Source of the DNA: Micractinium sp. NFX-FRZ
Taxonomy: Eukaryota > Chlorophyta > Trebouxiophyceae > Chlorellales > Chlorellaceae
Length of the DNA: 64,000 nucleotides
Assembly: GCA_029339195.1 (NCBI GenBank)
Contig: JAPTJF010000262.1
Location: forward strand, 1-64,000
Direction: 5' to 3'
Shown: positions 1 to 9,503 of the stretch, piece after piece
Numbering within the stretch: the first letter of the stretch is position 1
Layout: the number at the start of each line of letters is the position of its first letter
Position numbers and translations under genes: made by a program
Notes under the pieces: model-generated
Seen by the model: only the letters and a program-made list of their open reading frames with translations
Told to the model about the DNA's origin: nothing
The model's database searches: none

Positions 1-88
1 AGCCGCCGCCAGCCAGGCTGTCGCGTATCACCCCCCAGTCACCCAAGCGTGTCACCTTCTTCTTCTTCTTCTTCTTCGAGAGCAAATA

Positions 89-3000
89 ATGGCGCGACCA
101 GACGCGGGCTTCTTGCAGGACCCGCCGCACCTCGGCAACTCGCTCAGCGACGACGCCTTTCTGCTCTCACTCCTGCGCCGCCTGCTGCCATCCGATGTTC
201 TACGGGAGGCGCACCCCGACTTGGGTGAGGGCGGCAGCTCCGCAGGGGCGACCTGGCGGCGAGGCCCGCCAGCGCCAGCGCCTGCGAGGGCTGGACCTCA
301 GCAGGGCCGTTCCTGCACTGCGCAGTGCTGCCCCTCCGTCCGCCCCCTGCTTCCGCCACACTGGCTGCTTTTCTTGTATTGTTGGTTCGCCCACTACAGA
401 ACGGTTTGGGTGGGAAGTGGCGACCTCTATCAAGGAGCTGGGGCAGCAGGCGGAGCGTGAGGCGCCAGCGCTCGTCCAATATGATGCCTGGGGCGCCCGC
501 ACCGACTCAGGCACGTGCCTCCTCTCTCTGCACTCCCTCTCTTCTGTTCCTGTGTCAGCAAGCATGCAGTGCATGAAGCGCTCATTTGCCGCTTGTGCCA
601 TTGCTCATGTGCTGATGCCTGCCTGCTGCCTGCCCGGCCCTCCTCCCCCTCCGGCGGTCCCTCTCAAGACTGGCACTGCTCATGCGCTGCCGCCGCCCCC
701 TACCCGCCCCTGCCTCTCCCCACCGCCTTTGTTATGTGAAGTGGTGACCAGCGAAGCCTGGAAGCAGCTCAAGTCGGTGGCCGCCAGCGAGGGGCTGGTG
801 GCTGCGGCCTACGAGCGGCGGCACGGCGCTCACAGCAGGCCGCTGCAGGTGGCCAAGCTCTACTTGTTTGGCGCCTCCTCAGGCAAGCCAACAGGAGCTC
901 ATGACCAACGGTAGCTGCACCACTGATAGGAAATGGGGCAACATTACAACAGCGTGGCAGGGTGGGGGCTGCTCTGCTGAGGGGGAGTGGCGTCAGGGGT
1001 CCCTGGGCATCGGCAAATGCTGGGCAGCTAGCTGCCGAGGGGCGCGCGCCTGCTAACAAGCTGCCGCTGCTGCCGGCGATGCAACTGGACTGGAGAGGCA
1101 GAGAATCTCTTGAATCTCACATTCTGAAACCTGCTGCGGCTCCCTCACGCACTGCTGCCACAGGGCTGTACAATTGCCCACTGGCGATGACCGACGGGGC
1201 GGCCCGCCTCTGCGAGCTGCTGCTGGGGCGGGGGGAGGAGCAGGGGATGGAGGGGCAGGGGGGTGCCGTGCTGCGGGCAGCGCTTGGGGAGGCGTTCAGC
1301 CACCTGACCAGCAGAGACCCAGCGCAGTTTTGGACCTCGGGCCAGGTGGGTGGGGTGGCGCTCTGGTCGCCTACTGTGCTGTACTGCCCTGGGAGCGTTG
1401 TTGGTGGGGGCTGCGCCCCGGATGCTGCGACTCCCTGGGTGCCCCCCGCTGCCTGTCGTTCGCTCCATCTGCAGCCGGGCCTCTTGTGCCAAGCTTGTTG
1501 CAAGTGCTGCTGCCCGTCTGCCTGCCCGCTGCCTGCCTCACAACCTGCCCGGCTGGCTGGTGACCCTGCCTGTCCCACGGCGTCTGTGCTACTGCCCTGC
1601 AGTGGATGACCGAGAAGGCGGGGGGCTCCGACGTGTCCCGTGCCACAGAGACGGTGGCGGTGCCTGAGAGCGCCGCCCAGCATGGCGTGGGCAGCTGGTT
1701 CAGGTGCGTGAGTCAACGGCTGCTGGGGCTGGCAGGAAGATCGTTTGCTTTCTGGTCTCCCAAAGTTTGAGCATTCAGCCAGGGCTGCTTCGTGGGTAGG
1801 CATGCTGTGTTCATGAGCTGCGCAGCAACGTGCTCTCAGCTGCCCCACTGCCCTGCCCGCACTGCCTGCCACCTTCCACCCACACATGCGTGCACGTGCC
1901 AGTGCCTGCCTGCCTGCTCAACCCTGTCCCTCCCTCCCTCCCTCCATCCCTCCTTCCCTAACTGTCCAGGCTGTCTGGCTACAAGTGGTTCACCTCTGCT
2001 GCTGACGGCGAGGTGGCCATGGCACTGGCCAGGGAGCAGCCGGCCGCAGCCGCCAGCACAGGCGCACCAGCCGGCAGCGGTGCCGGCAGCGCAGCTGGTA
2101 GTGGCAGCAGTGGTGGCACCGCTGGCGGCCTCACGCTGTTCTATGTGCCCGTGCTGCGCGACGCAGCGGGGCGGCCGCAGGCGAGTTGGGGGCGTTTGAT
2201 TGCAGCAGGTTGGTTGTTCGATTTGCTTGCCTCTTTCCACTGAGACGTGCGGTGTTTCTGGCGCCACGGGCTGCCCTGCACGCCTGAACCACCACTGGGG
2301 TGTGAAATCAAGCCGGCCCGGCTTCCTGCTCTAACCGCCTGCCGCTACCCCCCCAACTTCTTAGGGTTTGAGGCGACTTGGCCAACAGGGCCCTTAGTGC
2401 ATTGTGCCCCTATTGCCCGAATCGTTGCAGGGCTTTGAGGTGGTGCGCCTGAAGGACAAGCTGGGCACCCGGCAGCTGCCCACCGCAGAGCTGCGCCTGA
2501 CGGGCATGCGAGGCCTCAAGGTGGGGCAGGGGGTGAGGCCCTGCCCCGCCCTGACCTGCCCTGCCCTGCCCGGGGTATCATGAGTGTAATGGCCCTGCCC
2601 TGCCCTGCCCTGCCCTGCCCTAGCTTGCCCTGCCATTCACCCCTTTTGATTCAGGTGCTCTCAGGCAACTTGGCGTGTGGTAAACAGTGGTGCAGCGCCC
2701 ACACTGGTGCAGTGGGTGTGCAGACCACCTGGTAGCATCCCGTCCCACCCACCCACCCATCCGCGGGTGTGCGCTCCTGCGGCGCCCGCTGCTGTGCAGA
2801 TCTCTGCGGCCGGGCGTGGCGTTGCCTCCATTGCTGCCATGGTGAACATCACGCGCCTGCACAATGCAGCGGCGGCAGCCTCCTACATGCGCCGCGTCAC
2901 CGCTCTCGCACAGGTGGGCGGGAGGGAGGTCATTGATCACTAGTCGGCTGCCTGCTCGATGGGCAAGCAGGCGGGGTGTGGTACTGCATGCTGTGGTGTT

Positions 3001-5119
3001 GGAAGCGGAGGCAGGGAGTGGTAGCCAGCCTATCCTGGCAGACCATGCTGCCATGCGCCCGACCGGGCACTCCCTGGGACCTTGCACCTGCCCACCCTGC
3101 CGTGCAGGACTACGCCCGCCGGCGCAGCGCCTTTGGTTTGCCGCTCATCCGGCAGCCCCTGGCTCAGCGCACCCTGGCCTGGCTGCACCTGCACACAGCA
3201 GGCAGCCTGGCGCTCACTCTGGAGGTGGCGCGCCTGCTGGGTGCGCTGTGCGTGACGTGGGCGCCAACCTGGCGGCCTGGCACCATCCCATGTGTTGCTG
3301 CATGCAGCGTGGCCTCCAGCTCTCTCCCTGCCCGTCTGCCTGTTGCCCCGGGCTTGCTGCCTGCCTGCTGGGCGGGCGGGAGTCACGTAGTCTGCCTGCT
3401 GTGCGGGCGGGCAGACTACGTGACTGCTGCTGCCTGTGTAGCCCTTTTCCCCAAACGCCCAAAACCACTTCCCGTGTCCGCCCCATGCAGGCCTGCACGA
3501 GTGTGGCTCAGCCACGGCGGCAGAGGCCCACCTGCTGCGCCTGCTCACCCCGCTGGCCAAGCTGTTCACCGCAAAGGAGGCGGTGGCGGTGGTGTCCGAG
3601 GGTGAGAACGATAAGTTAGGTCTGGATGCCGCATGGCACGGGGCGGTGCTGCTGTTAGGGGCATCTGAGGGCGATACTTGAGGGGAGTTGTTGATGCCTA
3701 GAAGAGTGCAAGGCGGCAGCGGGATTGACTGAGAGTGATCAGGGAGAGTGAGCGCTTCAGAAGTGTAAGGAATGCGGGCCCCGCCGCCGAGCGCCTCGCT
3801 AGATTCGAATCAGAGGCAGGAGTGGGTGCTGCCGGGAGAGGTGCCAGCCCTGGCCCTGCATCCCAGCTGCTCCCTGCGCCCAAGCCCCACCTGCTGCCCC
3901 GTTTGTGCCACCCGCTGTGCCCAGGCATTGAATTTTTCGGTGGCCAAGGTTACATCGAGCCCACACACCTGCCGGTGATCCTGCGAGACACGCAGGTGCT
4001 GCGCTGTGCTGTGCTGTGCCGTGCTGTGCTGTTCTGTGCTGTGCTGTGCTGTGCTGTGCTGTGCTGTGCTGTCCTGTCCTGTCCTGTGCCATGCAGTGTC
4101 GTGCCATGCTCAGCTGTGCAGTTTACACCTCATATGCGTAACACCCAGCATCGCCGCTGCTGCACACTTGCCTGCCCACTTTCCCCGTGGCATGCGGTTG
4201 CCCATGGGAGGCAACCGCAGTGTAGTCGACCTGCCCACCTGCCTGCACACTTTCCCGGTGGCACGCAGCAGCAGCACAGACAACTGGCCCACCCTCCTCC
4301 CTCCCTCCCTGCCTCCCCGCTCTCACCCTTCCCCCCTCCCCAGGTGCTGCCCATTTGGGAGGGCACTACTTCAGTGCTGTCGCTGGACGTGCTGCGCGTG
4401 CTGTGCGGCACCCCACAGGCGGCCGCAGCCTTCGTGCACCACTGCGCCAGCCAGCTGCAGGCAGCACAGGAGGCTGCGGCAAGGGGGCTGCACGCCACAA
4501 ACGTGGGTGCTGGTGCAGGAAAGCCGGCTGCCGGTGGGGGCAGCGGGGGGCGCAATGGCGAGGCCAACGGCACCTCCTTCCCACCTGGGGAGCTGCTGCA
4601 GCACACCTGCGCCCTGCTGCTCCGGCGGCTGCCAGCCGTTGGAAGCCAGGTGCAGGCGGCTGTGGTGGCAGGGCCAGGCAGTGCTGCGGCCCAGCTGCAG
4701 GCGCGCGACCTGTCCTTCAGCATGGCCCGCTTCTTCGTTGGAGGTGCGCCTGACATGCTGGAAATTGAGGCAGCAATGCAGGGAGGGGCGGCAATGTGTG
4801 CATGCAAGTGCTGTACCCAGCTTGAGTCGATGCCTCGCCATGCTCCGCTGTGCACTGCTCGCTCCTCATGCACCTCCCCTCCCTCCCTCCGGCTGCTGCC
4901 TCCCACTGTGCAGTGCTGCTTGTGGCACGTGCGGCGTGGAGCGGGGAGGAGGAGCACGTGCTTCTGGCAGCAGAGTGGGCCCGCGAGGCCCTGCCTGCGG
5001 CTGCCAGCAGCGGCACCGGAGAGGGCGAGGCGGAGGTGGCAGCGGCGAAGCAGCTGCGTACGGCATGGGTCATGTCGAGGGCGGGGCGGGCGCTGTCCCA
5101 GCCGCGAGCGCGGTATTGA
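89..5119 (+). CDS. AidB-type acyl-CoA dehydrogenase, 13 exons
   Basis: Flavin-dependent acyl-CoA dehydrogenase-family protein of the AidB branch. Exons that keep phase throughout: 89-224, 400-510, 742-882, 1164-1345, 1603-1703, 1970-2180, 2431-2520, 2800-2913, 3108-3240, 3491-3601, 3925-3995, 4344-4743, 4914-5119, giving 668 residues. Family landmarks seen in order: an N-terminal 'PHLGNSL' segment, 'YNCPLAMTDGAARL', 'TEKAGGSDVS', 'GYKWFTSA', 'GFEVVRLKDKLGTRQL', 'ARRRSAFGLPLI', and 'EFFGGQGYIEP' followed by 'LPIWEGTTSVLSLDVLR'. In this family these blocks bind FAD and substrate. The true substrate is unknown; bacterial AidB is linked to alkylation stress, and a lipid role is equally possible here. 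Introns 2, 3 and 6 start with GC rather than GT, because only those donors restore the family sequence. The start is the first ATG in a short 5' leader with a TTC repeat. TGTAA follows the stop by 22 nt. Confidence 0.88.
3381..3425. repeat. Hairpin in intron 9 of the acyl-CoA dehydrogenase gene
   Basis: Perfect 16-bp arms (AGTCACGTAGTCTGCC at 3381-3396 and its complement at 3410-3425) around a 13-nt loop. Confidence 0.9.
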
Positions 5120-5141
5120 ACTGGCCCTGCCTTGGGCTTGG

Positions 5142-5146
5142 TGTAA
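5142..5146 (+). promoter_or_regulatory. Poly(A) signal TGTAA of the acyl-CoA dehydrogenase gene
   Basis: TGTAA lies 22 nt beyond the TGA stop. TGTAA is the known green-algal polyadenylation motif; its use here is inferred from position. Confidence 0.5.
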
Positions 5147-5371
5147 GATTCTGCACACATGTACCACTGATGGGAACTTGGGACGCAGCCATGGTTTCCG
5201 TAGCTGGGGAGTGCAGGCTCCGATTGCGTGGGATACTACCAGGCGGCAGGCACTAGGGAAGCCGCGGCTGCGCCTCCAAGATATCCCACTCACAGCCTCT
5301 GGATGCCTGGTACCACCCCAGATCCCGGTTATCTCCAACTACTGAGCGCTCCTGGCGGGAGATTTCGAGCC

Positions 5372-5977
5372 ATGTCGAGCAACAAGGGGGAGGGCGAGGA
5401 CGTGAGCAGCGGCCAGGGCCCCGTGGGAGGCGCAGGCTCGGGAGTCCTGGGCGCTGGCGGCATGGGAGGCACCTTGGGCGGCAGCCTGGCCTCCTCCGTG
5501 GCGGGGGGCAGCGGCGGAGGCGTCAGCATTGGACTGGCGCCCTCGTACGCAGCGGGTGGGCAGGGCGGGGGCGGCGGCAGGGACGAAGACAAGGGGCTGA
5601 GCGGGGCAGACCTCAGCGCACGTAACAAGGGCCAAAGTGCAGCAGAGTCAGCTGCTGGCAAGCCCATGAGTGAGGTTGGCGCTGGCGTGGGAGCCCCGGC
5701 GGGCAGCCAGGAGGTGCCCGCCGCCGGGTTTGGCGCCGGCGGCGGCGGGCGCCCGCTGGCGGGCGGGGCCAGCGGCGGCGCCGGCGCCGACTTGGGCGCG
5801 GCCGGGCAGGACACAGGTAAAATGTTCTTCCCCTACATTCAAAGGCCAGCTGTCCGTTCCCTGAAAAGCTTGAACTATAGCTTGAACAATGCACCATCCT
5901 GCTATGGGCGGGGCCTACTTGCTGACTTGTCGTGTGGTGCGGTTTGCTTATCACCCTGTGCAGGCACGGCTATCTGA
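5372..5977 (+). CDS. Small Gly-rich hydrophilic protein, unknown
   Basis: Predicted 152-residue protein from ATG 5372, with exons 5372-5816 and 5964-5977. The 147-bp intron is a multiple of three, so the frame also stays open unspliced. About half the residues are Gly, Ala or Ser ('GGAGSGVLGAGGMGG'), with a charged centre ('GGRDEDKGLSGADLS') and no signal peptide or membrane span. The composition recalls disordered late-embryogenesis or stress-type proteins, but no family is recognised. It starts only 252 bp after the acyl-CoA dehydrogenase stop on the same strand, and a TGTAA lies 12 nt after its own stop. Those two features favour a real, separate transcript, although the low-complexity sequence leaves doubt. 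Confidence 0.5.
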   Translation: MSSNKGEGEDVSSGQGPVGGAGSGVLGAGGMGGTLGGSLASSVAGGSGGGVSIGLAPSYAAGGQGGGGGRDEDKGLSGADLSARNKGQSAAESAAGKPMSEVGAGVGAPAGSQEVPAAGFGAGGGGRPLAGGASGGAGADLGAAGQDTGKMFFPYIQRPAVRSLKSLNYSLNNAPSCYGRGLLADLSCGAVCLSPCAGTAI

Positions 5978-5989
5978 TCGCCGGCAGGG

Positions 5990-5994
5990 TGTAA
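5990..5994 (+). promoter_or_regulatory. Poly(A) signal TGTAA of the Gly-rich gene
   Basis: TGTAA lies 12 nt beyond the stop at 5975-5977. A second TGTAA lies at about 6046. Both fall in the 97-bp gap between two convergent genes. Confidence 0.45.
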
Positions 5995-6074
5995 CCAGCA
6001 CAAGGAGTGTGAAGGCACACGTGTCACATTGTACGGTAGCATTCACATGTAAGCTCACAGGCAAGGCACAGGCT

Positions 6075-7792
6075 TCAGCGCTCACGCACCACGCCCAGCT
6101 CAGCACCAGCGCTGAGCTGTGCCAGCAGCACCAGGAATGCTGCCGTGGTAATGAGTGCGGCCCGTGCCAGCTCCATCGGCCAGAGCAGGTGGTGGCTCAC
6201 CGCTGCTGCAGGCGACCGTGCCAGGCGTCGCTGCCGTGCAAAGCGCCGCCGCCGGCGCAGCTCCTGGCGCTGCAGCACGTACAGTGTCAAGAAAAAGGTT
6301 CCGAGCAGGTGCCAATACCCCCACAGCAGGTGGAAAAAAGCTCCCCCCACGTCCTCCTCAGCAGCCAAGCCTACTGCGCCGCCGAGGGAGCCACTGGGCA
6401 TGCTGCTGCTGGCGTGCGCGGTGCCGCTCGCAACAGTGCTGCCAGCCGTGATGCCCACTGCCGGCGGCGGCAGACGTGGTGTGAGGAGTGAGGAGGAGAG
6501 CACCCTGTTGGCAAGCGCTGCGGCCTGTCCGTACCGCTGCATGCTGAGGCGGCATAGGCTGCGTGACATCCTGAGGCGTGAGCCGCTGAGTGTCATCACC
6601 ACACCCACTGCCCCCGCCTGCACTCATGGATGGCGGCAGCATGGCGCTCAGTAGCAGCTGGACAGGCGCCTGCCAGTGGGAGCTCCGGGCTGACCAGCGG
6701 AGGCGCAGTGCTTGCAGAACCGTTGCGCATTGTTCAAGTAAGCCATTGATGCTACGAACCTGTGACCACGCGGCATGCTTCAGGGGCAGCGGGAGCGCCA
6801 GACCGAAGAGCGCCAGCCACGGTATCTGCGCCAGCATCACTTCTCGGGCCCAAAAGAAGAACATGCTGTTGGGGCAGCCAGGGTTGAAGGTGTCTCCCCC
6901 GTGATACACAGCCACCTGCAAGCAGGGCAGCAGCGGAGGGTGCAGGTCGAAACAGGGGCATGCCCTAAGTGGTGGGGTGGGGAGGGAGGCGCAGCAGGCA
7001 CAGCAGCGAATCTGTGCCGGGCCTGCTTGGCGCCACGTGGCAAGGGCGGGGCGCACGCCAGCACACACTCTCACCGCAACGTGCACGGCGAGCATGCCTC
7101 CCAGCAGTGCGGAGCGGTGCGTGAGGTAGAAAGGGTGCCGGCGCCGTGCCAGGCCCGCAAGCAGTGCCCAAAACAGGAGCTGCAAGGCAGTGACCACAGC
7201 ACTGGCTCGCCACGTCACCACCAGCCTGCACCGTTAGGGGACGCGTGGGGGCGGCCAATGGAAGTGTTGCGGCGGGGAAATGCTCATACTGACACAACAC
7301 TGCTGCCCCTTGCGTGGCTGGTGTGCCACGTGGGGTGGCCCGGCCGGGCAGGTAGGTGTCACGACGCCTGCCCCTTGCCAGCTGCAGCCTTCCCCCCATC
7401 TGGCAGCTGCAAATGGTGGGGGCCAGCCAGCTGCTAAGTTGCTCCCACATGCTAGCCAGGGTGACATCGTCCTGGTGATTCAACTCCCCCAAGCAGATTC
7501 CAGTGCTTACTTGGCGCACACGACACCCATGATGGCCGTCCCAATGGCCAGGGTTGTGCCGTCGGTGGCGCAGCAGGCAGCATGGAAGGTGGAGAGGAAG
7601 GCGGCTTCATCTGCTGGGCTGCTAAAGGCCAGCATGGGGGAGGCGGCCTGCAGCAGAATCCATCACCCGCTTACATGTGCTTGTGGCAACCCAAACGCAG
7701 TGAACAGGCGGCAAACACAGGGCAACCCGCTGCCGCCACCGCCGCTGCCGCTGCGTGGCGCAACCCGCCGCCGCCCCAACGCCAGCTGCCAT
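6075..7792 (-). CDS. Multi-pass membrane protein, unknown family
   Basis: Several exons on the minus strand give a membrane protein with perhaps six helices. Blocks seen: 'PADEAAFLSTFHAACC...TTLAIGTAIMGVVCA' (about 7640-7510), 'VVTALQLLFWALLAGLARR' plus 'ALLGGMLAVHVAVRV' (about 7225-7070), 'NPGCPNSMFFFWAREVML' with 'IPWLALFGLALPLPLK' (about 6910-6650), then 'FFHLLWGYWHLLGTFFLTL' and 'ALITTAAFLVLLAQLS' to the stop at 6075. The junction near 7510/7230 keeps phase. The junction near 6620-6560 needs an unusually short intron or holds an indel. The first exon is unresolved; ATG 7792 is a guess. No known family is recognised. It is convergent with the Gly-rich gene, with 97 bp between the stops. 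Confidence 0.5.
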
Positions 7793-9503
7793 GACGTCGG
7801 CGGAAAAGCAGGCGGTGCAAACACATCCTCCGCTGTCTGTGACGGCACGGCACACAAAGGAGCCAGGATTCACAAAGCGGTCTAACCCTGTCGGAGAGCG
7901 CCAGGGCTCCGCAGAGGAAGAACTACATGCGGCGGTATCATCCTCTCAACCTTCCAGCCAGCAGGACTGTGCTTGGCTCACCGAGGAGTGGCACGGGTGG
8001 CGCGGGACGGAAAATAATGGACACTGTGAGCGGGCACAGCTGTGAGCGCGGCCGCAGCGACGCGGATCACGTTTGTCCCTCCCGATAAAGCGACAGGAGG
8101 CGCCAGACACTGTACGTCTCCCACGAGAGGCCCGCTGCTGTGCCTGCTGTGCGGCGGGACCAGCTGGTCCACCTGCTGTGCGGACGGGGCAGCGGGTCCA
8201 CCAGCTGTGCACTTTGACAGTTTGGAGCTTCATTGCAGGCGCCAGCTTTAGCTTCCCAATACTTCAGCTGGAGGCCTCGTGCAGCTCTAAACATAAAAAC
8301 GTTTTCTTTTCAAATTTCAAACAAAATGAAACGTGCGGTACTGATGCCACCGTGGCATCACAGCGTGCCAGCGCTGCCGCCCTGGCTGGGGCCTGGTGGG
8401 GACGGCCTGCCACGGGTGCAAGCAGCCAGGGTGTCTGGTGTGCGAAGGACATACGGCGGTGCGCCGGTAGTGGGCCGTCATGTCTTTGTGTCTTGGCTCG
8501 CCGACAGTCAGGTCCCCACCACCGTCCCCACCACCGTCCCCCAGTCCCCCCGTCCCCCCGACCACCACCGTCCCCCCGCCAGGCCTCACATATGTATGCT
8601 ACCAGGTGGACCCCCTCTCCAGGCGCCGCCTGCAGTTCGTAATGTAGCGGCGGCCCTTCCGTTTCCCGTCTCTCCTTACCACTTTCATGCTTGTTTCCCG
8701 CAAAGGCACCCTCCCCCCCTGCACAGATTGGCCCCACGATGACTGACCGACGGTGCCTATGCACACAATCAATTCAAACCCGTCACGTCTTTTGTCACGT
8801 GGCACCGCTCGACTGAGATCGTGCCGTTTTACTTGACCACGGTGTTCTGCGCGTTCAAAAAGCGTGACAACAACCAAGGCGGGTGTACTGCATCAATTAG
8901 TGCGGCCCAAGCCAGCCAGCAATGTGTGAGCTGGGCATGGCGGCATGAGGCAGCGTGGCAGCTGCAGATCAGCTCAACTGCAGACTGGGAGAAGTACGCA
9001 AATGCTACAGGCTGTGCGCATCGAAAAAAGGGTCCGGAGTTTGCTCGGGATGCGCAGTCAGAGGCAGACTGGCAGGAGGGTGCCGAGGGACAGGGTGTGA
9101 CAGAGCTGAGGAAGGGACTTTGATCGGTGACAAATGGGGGTGGACGGATGAGAGTTCACAACAGTCTTGAGAGGCAGAATGGCCTCTGGGGATGGTGGGT
9201 GAGGGGGGATGAGCGGTACACAAGGAGTGTGAGGCTTGTGGAGAGGGCTGTCAAGTTGTCATGGCTTCGGCACGACCGGTTTGGTGCCAGATGGGCATGT
9301 GCAGGCAGGAGCAAGGGCATCCTGCCTTCAACTGTCGGTGGGGTGCCGGGGGCAGGGCAGGCTGCGCTGCTCACGGAAGTGGCCAAGGGTGGCAGCTCAG
9401 CACCGCTTGTGCAGCGGGTGCCGCAGCCTGCGTGCAACATCTCAGTTGCATAGGCGGTTTGCCGCCCCCGGCCTGGCGGGCAATCCCTCAGGCTGATTGA
9501 GGC
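7793..9503. other. Intergenic spacer, no convincing gene
   Basis: About 1.7 kb between the 5' end of the membrane-protein gene and the 3' end of the DUF5602-like gene. It holds an unusually AT-rich patch (about 8290-8335) in otherwise GC-rich DNA and a low-complexity run of CCACCGTCCCC units (about 8510-8580). Open frames are short and show no familiar motif or splice pattern. The left part is probably promoter and 5' UTR of the membrane-protein gene, and the right part 3' UTR of the next gene. Confidence 0.5.

Noticed and set aside
2394..2636. Minus-strand frame of repeated Ala-Gly-Gln
   Set aside because: It is the complement of the (TGCCC)n tract in an acyl-CoA dehydrogenase intron.
5339..5814. 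Long minus-strand Pro/Ala-rich open frames antisense to the Gly-rich gene
   Set aside because: They mirror the GGC/GCC codons of the plus-strand gene and have no start context, motif or splice support.
8821..9123. Plus-strand open frame of 100 codons in the 1.7-kb spacer
   Set aside because: No familiar motif, no neighbouring spliceable exons and no repeat of its composition elsewhere; it probably lies in the 3' region of the DUF5602-like gene.
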